A stretch of 64,000 bases of DNA, taken from an uncultured Bacteroidia bacterium (lineage in GTDB: Bacteria > Bacteroidota > Bacteroidia > Bacteroidales > UBA932). The translations under genes and the position numbers were made by a program. The stretch covers positions 1 to 64,000 of the forward strand of contig CACWOZ010000008.1 in the NCBI GenBank assembly GCA_902762655.1. Reading direction: 5' to 3'. The notes under the pieces are model-generated. The model ran no database searches. It saw only the letters and a list, made by a program, of their open reading frames with translations, and was not told the origin of the DNA. Numbering within the stretch: the first letter of the stretch is position 1; every line of letters begins with the position of its first letter. Positions 60,372 to 64,000 of the stretch are shown one piece after another.

Positions 60372-62378
60372 ATGATTTGCACCACAATACAGAATAAGAC
60401 ATACGACGAGATCCTGGCCCTCCTGGATGATCCGTGGATAGAAATGGCGGAGATCCGCCTGGACCGATGCGATCTCTCGGACGAAGAGATAGAAGACCTG
60501 TTCGCCAACACCGACACGCCGCTGATTGCGACGTGTCGGATTGTTGAGGTCGGGGCCAAGGAGGCGGAGCGCCGTCTGGGCGTGGCGATTCGTGCCGGGG
60601 CTCGTTTTGCCGATTTGGAAATCGAGGCAGATGTGGCATTCAGCAAGCGCTTCCGCTCGGCCTGCGAAGAGTGCGGCACTGAGATCATCCGCTCCTTCCA
60701 CGACTTCTCCGGCACTCCGGACCTGGAGTATCTGAAGCAGGTGCGGGACCGTTGCTACCGCTACGGCGCCGATATAGCAAAAATCGTCGTGACGGCACAT
60801 AGCGCCGAAGATGCCGCGCGGGTCATGGCGCTGTACGGTGCGGGCGAGCCTAACGGACGGGCAATGCCCGGACAGGGCTCCCCCTGCGGGACACTGCCGG
60901 GCCCTTTGCCCGTCGCGGATGGCCGCGGGCTGATCTCCTTTGCCATGGGCGATGCTGGCCGCGACACCCGCATAGAATGCCTGAAACGGGGTGCCCCCTT
61001 TAGCTACGCATCCCTCTCCGATGCCGAAGCCACCGCTCCCGGGCAGATCGACTACATCACCATGCACCGCGAGGTCTACGGCAACTGGCGCGGATTCTTC
61101 CGCAACTCCCTGCAGATGCCCGCATCCAAGAGCTTCGCGCAGCGGGCCATCATCGCCGCCGCACTCGCCGACGGCCGCAGCCATCTCCGCGGATATTCCC
61201 CCTGCGCCGACAGTGAATCCGCCCTTGAAGTCGCACGCACTCTTGGCGCGAAAGTCCGCATCGACGGCAGCACCCTGACCATCGACGGCATCGGCGGAGC
61301 GCACACATCCCTCGACACCCTTCACACCGGCGAATCCGGGCTGCTGACGCGCCTGATGATTCCCTTGATGGCTACCATCAACGACTGCCCCGTCACCATC
61401 ACCGGTGAAAAAACCCTCACCCATCGCCCACTGAAAGGCGTAAGCGACATAATGGCCTCGTTTGGGGTTATAGTGCGCGAGAACACTGTCCCCATGCACG
61501 TGGACGGCCGTATCATCCCCGGCGTAGCCGAGATATCCGGTAAGGACGGCTCGCAACTTATCTCGGGCCTGCTGACCGCCCTTCCTCTCTTTGACAAACC
61601 CTCAACTCTGATAGTCACCGAACCCAAGAGCATTCCCTACATGTTCATCACCTGCGACGTGCTCAAGCATTTCGGAATCAAGATATCCGCGGAGATGGAA
61701 GGGGACCAGAAGATGATAGAGGAGCAGGACTGGAGCGGATGCACGGGCGTGACCTTCAAGATACGCGGAGGCCAGCACTATCACGCCGCAGACTTCGACA
61801 TCGAGGGCGACTGGAGCAGCGCAGCGAACTTTCTTGTCGCAGGCGCCATCTACGGCAAGGCCGAGGTCGAAGGGCTTGATACCAAGAGCCTGCAGGCCGA
61901 CCTTACCATAGCGGATATCCTTGTTGAGGCAGGAGCGGTGGTTTCGGAACTCGATGGGGCCGTGTGCATCAGCCGAGCCCCGCTGGAAGGCTTTGAGGCC
62001 GATCTCAACAACGCGCCCGACATCTTCCCGATAGTGAGCATTCTGGCGGCTTTCTGCGAAGGCGAAAGCGTGATTTCCGGTGCCGGCAGGCTGGTAGGCA
62101 AGGAAAGCAACCGCGCCGAGGCCATCCTGGAGATGCTCTCAGGGCTGGGGGTGAAAGCGGGTATAACAGGAGATGACCTTCACATTGAGGGAGAAACGCT
62201 GACATCCCGTCTGCTGAACGGGCGTATGCTGAAGGGGGGTAACTTTACTTCTCGCGGCGACCACCGTATGGCGATGGCCCTCAAGATCGCATCTATAGGC
62301 GCAGATGGACCGATAGTTATCGACGATACCGCCTGCGTTGCCAAATCCTTCCCCGGATTCTGGGAGATGTTCGACTGA
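60372..62378 (+). CDS. aroDA: Bifunctional 3-dehydroquinate dehydratase/EPSP synthase (AroD-AroA fusion)
   Basis: 668 residues. Residues 1-235 are a type I dehydroquinate dehydratase: EIRLDRCD (Glu28), SFHDFSGTP (His110) and IAKIVVTAHS (Schiff-base Lys137). Residues 246-668 are EPSP synthase: MPASKSFAQRAII, the variant GESGLLTRL, RPLKG, GSQLISGLLTALP, DWSSAANFLV, NNAPDIFPI, ESNRAEAI and DHRMAMALK. Both catalytic sets look whole. Between them, within the AroD part (158-184), is a Gly/Pro-rich insert encoded by a palindrome. The start at 60372 is chosen over one 30 bases upstream, which lies in the promoter. The two steps are not consecutive in the pathway. Confidence 0.92.
   Translation: MICTTIQNKTYDEILALLDDPWIEMAEIRLDRCDLSDEEIEDLFANTDTPLIATCRIVEVGAKEAERRLGVAIRAGARFADLEIEADVAFSKRFRSACEECGTEIIRSFHDFSGTPDLEYLKQVRDRCYRYGADIAKIVVTAHSAEDAARVMALYGAGEPNGRAMPGQGSPCGTLPGPLPVADGRGLISFAMGDAGRDTRIECLKRGAPFSYASLSDAEATAPGQIDYITMHREVYGNWRGFFRNSLQMPASKSFAQRAIIAAALADGRSHLRGYSPCADSESALEVARTLGAKVRIDGSTLTIDGIGGAHTSLDTLHTGESGLLTRLMIPLMATINDCPVTITGEKTLTHRPLKGVSDIMASFGVIVRENTVPMHVDGRIIPGVAEISGKDGSQLISGLLTALPLFDKPSTLIVTEPKSIPYMFITCDVLKHFGIKISAEMEGDQKMIEEQDWSGCTGVTFKIRGGQHYHAADFDIEGDWSSAANFLVAGAIYGKAEVEGLDTKSLQADLTIADILVEAGAVVSELDGAVCISRAPLEGFEADLNNAPDIFPIVSILAAFCEGESVISGAGRLVGKESNRAEAILEMLSGLGVKAGITGDDLHIEGETLTSRLLNGRMLKGGNFTSRGDHRMAMALKIASIGADGPIVIDDTACVAKSFPGFWEMFD
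60856..60914. repeat. 59-base palindromic element inside the aroD-aroA fusion
   Basis: GACGGGCAA (60856-60864) pairs with TTGCCCGTC (60906-60914); further in, GCCCGG (60866-60871) pairs with CCGGGC (60897-60902) and CAG with CTG. It encodes a stretch of Gly, Pro and Ala that interrupts the AroD domain before its last strand. Confidence 0.65.
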
Positions 62379-63227
62379 TTAATCGAAATTCCTTGAAGCG
62401 AAAGGCAGGGAAAGCCGGAGCGCAAGATGCCAGTATTCCCAGTTGTGCACACCGTTACGCACGCGGAGTTCGCTGTGCACCTTCTTGGCGCGCATCTTCA
62501 TGTGAAGATCCATACTTAATTGCAGCAGGAAATCGTCATCCCCGCAATCGATAAACCATGCCACCGTGCGGAGTCTCTCGAGAGTTGCCTCATCGGCATT
62601 ATCCATAAAATCCAACGCCGAGTGCTCCCTGACGGCCTGCCCAACCAGGTAAAGTTTGTCATAAGACCCTTTCTTATAGCCGACTTCGTCGCGCTTGTTA
62701 TCCAGCCAGGCGCTCATAGCATAGCAACTCGAAAACTTGTCGGGATGTCTCTGGGCATACACCGTGCTTCCGCCTCCACCCATGGAGAGACCCATCACTG
62801 CGCGCTTGCCTTTGCTTCCGCCACAATTGTATTTCTTTTCAACCGCAGGCACCAGTTCGCCGAAGAAGAAGTCTTCGTAGTTCCAACCGGGCATATTGAA
62901 ATATCCGTTCCAGGTATTGTGGGTGTCCGGACCGCCGGCGTTGGGCATTATGATGACCATAGGTTTGGCTTCTCCGGAACGGATGAGTTCGTCGGCCACG
63001 GTCTGCATATTGCCGCGCTTGACCCAGGCAGTATAATCGTCGCTCAGACCATGAAGCAGGTACACTGCCGGGTAGAGATTGTCGCTGTTGTAACCACTCG
63101 GAAGGTAAACATTATACTTTACCACTGTCCCCAGCACTTTACTGTAAAGACTGTCGGTAACCACTTTCCCAGCACGGAGAGGCAGGAAGGCCAAAGCAAG
63201 CAGGACTGCAAATACTATCTTTTTCAT
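62379..63227 (-). CDS. Exported alpha/beta-hydrolase esterase
   Basis: 282 residues with a signal peptide (to about residue 19). Esterase D/CE1-like fold: VYLLHGLSDDYTAWV, nucleophile Ser148 in GLSMGG, acid in FIDCGDDD (Asp230 or 231) and His261 in GVHNWEYW. Such enzymes remove acetyl or feruloyl groups from plant polysaccharides or cut small esters. Its stop codon abuts that of the aroD-aroA gene. Confidence 0.82.
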   Translation of the reverse strand: MKKIVFAVLLALAFLPLRAGKVVTDSLYSKVLGTVVKYNVYLPSGYNSDNLYPAVYLLHGLSDDYTAWVKRGNMQTVADELIRSGEAKPMVIIMPNAGGPDTHNTWNGYFNMPGWNYEDFFFGELVPAVEKKYNCGGSKGKRAVMGLSMGGGGSTVYAQRHPDKFSSCYAMSAWLDNKRDEVGYKKGSYDKLYLVGQAVREHSALDFMDNADEATLERLRTVAWFIDCGDDDFLLQLSMDLHMKMRAKKVHSELRVRNGVHNWEYWHLALRLSLPFASRNFD

Positions 63228-63244
63228 AAAAAGAGGAGTTTCCG

Positions 63245-63273
63245 CAAAAATAAGATTTTTCTGCTTATATTTG
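63245..63273. promoter_or_regulatory. Divergent promoter boxes
   Basis: CAAAAATA (63245-63252) reads TATTTTTG on the minus strand for the esterase gene; TATATTTG (63266-63273) on the plus strand serves the next gene, ending seven bases before its ATG. Confidence 0.5.
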
Positions 63274-63280
63274 TTATTCC

Positions 63281-64000
63281 ATGCAAGACCGGCGCGAACA
63301 AATAATCGATATCATCCACCGCGAGGTAAAACCTGCGCTGGGCTGCACCGAACCCATTGCCGTTGCACTCGCAGTCGCCAAGGCCGTAGAAATCATCACC
63401 GACAACTGCCCATGCATCTGTCCCGAAGGCTGGCGCCTGAAGGTGGACTTCCGCATCGAAGTGGCAGTCAGCGGCAATATCCTCAAGAATGGAATGGGCG
63501 TCGGAATCCCCGGCACAGGCATGGTAGGACTTCCGGTCGCAGCTGCACTCGGAGCCGTCTGCGGAGAGTCCGCCAGGGGGTTGGAGGTGCTGGCGGCGCT
63601 TAACGACTGCAGCGTGAAAAGGGCCAAGGAGCTGGTTGCAGGAGGCAAGGTACACATCAGCGTTGCGGATACCGACCGTCTACTGTACGTGAAGGCCACT
63701 GTTTCGGTGGACGGACGGGCGGAAGCCAGTGCAGAGGTTGATCCTCATGCATATGCGGTAATCGAGGACGATCACGACCGCATTGTGGAAACAAGTTTCG
63801 CCGGCAAGATACTGATGAGTTCCGAGTCCGGCGCCGCGGCCGTCGAACGCACAGCCAATAATGACGGCCTGACTGTCCGGGAAATCTACGATTTTGCCAG
63901 CACTGCCCCTTTCGAGAGTATTTCCTTTATCCTTGAAGACCGCAGTCTCAATCTCGCTCTTGCCAAAGAGGGCCTGAAGGGAGATTACGGCATGAAAGTA
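63281..64000 (+). CDS. L-cysteine desulfidase/L-serine dehydratase alpha-like protein (UPF0597), cut by window end
   Basis: The first 240 residues of a protein whose family is usually about 430 long; the frame is open to the end of the window. EVKPALGCTEPIAVALAVAKA holds the conserved iron-sulfur cysteine motif, followed by NGMGVGIPGTGMVGLPVAAA. Relatives (CyuA/YhaM) break down cysteine to pyruvate, ammonia and sulfide. The assignment is by N-terminal half only. Confidence 0.82.
   Translation, partial: MQDRREQIIDIIHREVKPALGCTEPIAVALAVAKAVEIITDNCPCICPEGWRLKVDFRIEVAVSGNILKNGMGVGIPGTGMVGLPVAAALGAVCGESARGLEVLAALNDCSVKRAKELVAGGKVHISVADTDRLLYVKATVSVDGRAEASAEVDPHAYAVIEDDHDRIVETSFAGKILMSSESGAAAVERTANNDGLTVREIYDFASTAPFESISFILEDRSLNLALAKEGLKGDYGMKV

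Noticed and set aside
60097..60639. A minus-strand protein of about 180 residues over the repeats
   Set aside because: Its residues come from the palindromic repeats and from the antisense of the aroD-aroA gene, with no independent coding character.

Overview
The window comes from a member of the Bacteroidota, most probably the order Bacteroidales. The evidence is the promoter grammar (TAnnTTTG at -7, often with TTG or TTTG 19 bases upstream), the general lack of Shine-Dalgarno sequences, and lineage families such as DUF4270, DUF4294 and DUF3098, a TPR-type hybrid two-component regulator, and fimbrillin-like lipoproteins. Housekeeping genes look moderately GC-rich. Several accessory stretches (about 12.1-14.4 kb, 55.4-57.3 kb and parts of 58.8-60.1 kb) are visibly richer in AT.

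Layout. 0-8 kb: an outer-membrane barrel gene divergent from asd, then a minus-strand run cdaA-mutS2-yraN-manC-M20 peptidase with overlapping or nearly touching ends. 8-12 kb: the first part of the S10 ribosomal protein operon (rplC to rpsC), closed by terminators. 12-23.8 kb: about 12 kb of unrelated genes that separate rpsC from rplP: a membrane TPR regulator, a barrel protein, uvrC, a PnuC-family transporter, acpP, a minus-strand trio (GT5-like protein, DUF4270 lipoprotein, TlpA-like lipoprotein), then an envelope cluster (ftsX, DUF3098, uppP, lpxH) and a DUF4294 gene. 24-34.5 kb: the rest of S10-spc-alpha (rplP to rplQ, with secY, map, infA and rpoA). 34.6-43.6 kb: a K+-dependent membrane pyrophosphatase, a NagB-like/PIG-L fusion, canonical nagB, radA, a metallophosphoesterase and two envelope proteins. 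43.5-45 kb: aroB and tRNA-Leu(CAA).

45-60 kb is accessory: a hybrid two-component regulator next to an OmpA-family protein, an exported peptide deformylase lipoprotein, a PA14-metallophosphoesterase, an AbiE toxin-antitoxin pair joined by 4-base overlaps to a membrane TPR-LuxR regulator, and two successive modules of one 45-47 residue peptide followed by a large lipoprotein. 60-64 kb: an intergenic region packed with palindromes, an AroD-AroA fusion, an exported esterase and the start of a cysteine desulfidase-family gene that runs off the window.

The strongest leads for something undescribed are: (1) the duplicated small-peptide/lipoprotein modules, whose peptides align without gaps over their first 24 residues; (2) large palindromes lying in frame inside radA, aroB and the aroD-aroA fusion, which resemble palindromic elements tolerated in coding sequence; (3) a twin-dyad intergenic element built from GTATGCA heptamers with identical 27-24-27 geometry at two sites 15 kb apart, beside a second twin dyad of similar period; and (4) the abiEi-abiEii-TPR/LuxR operon. 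All functional calls rest on reading motifs by eye; no database search was run.
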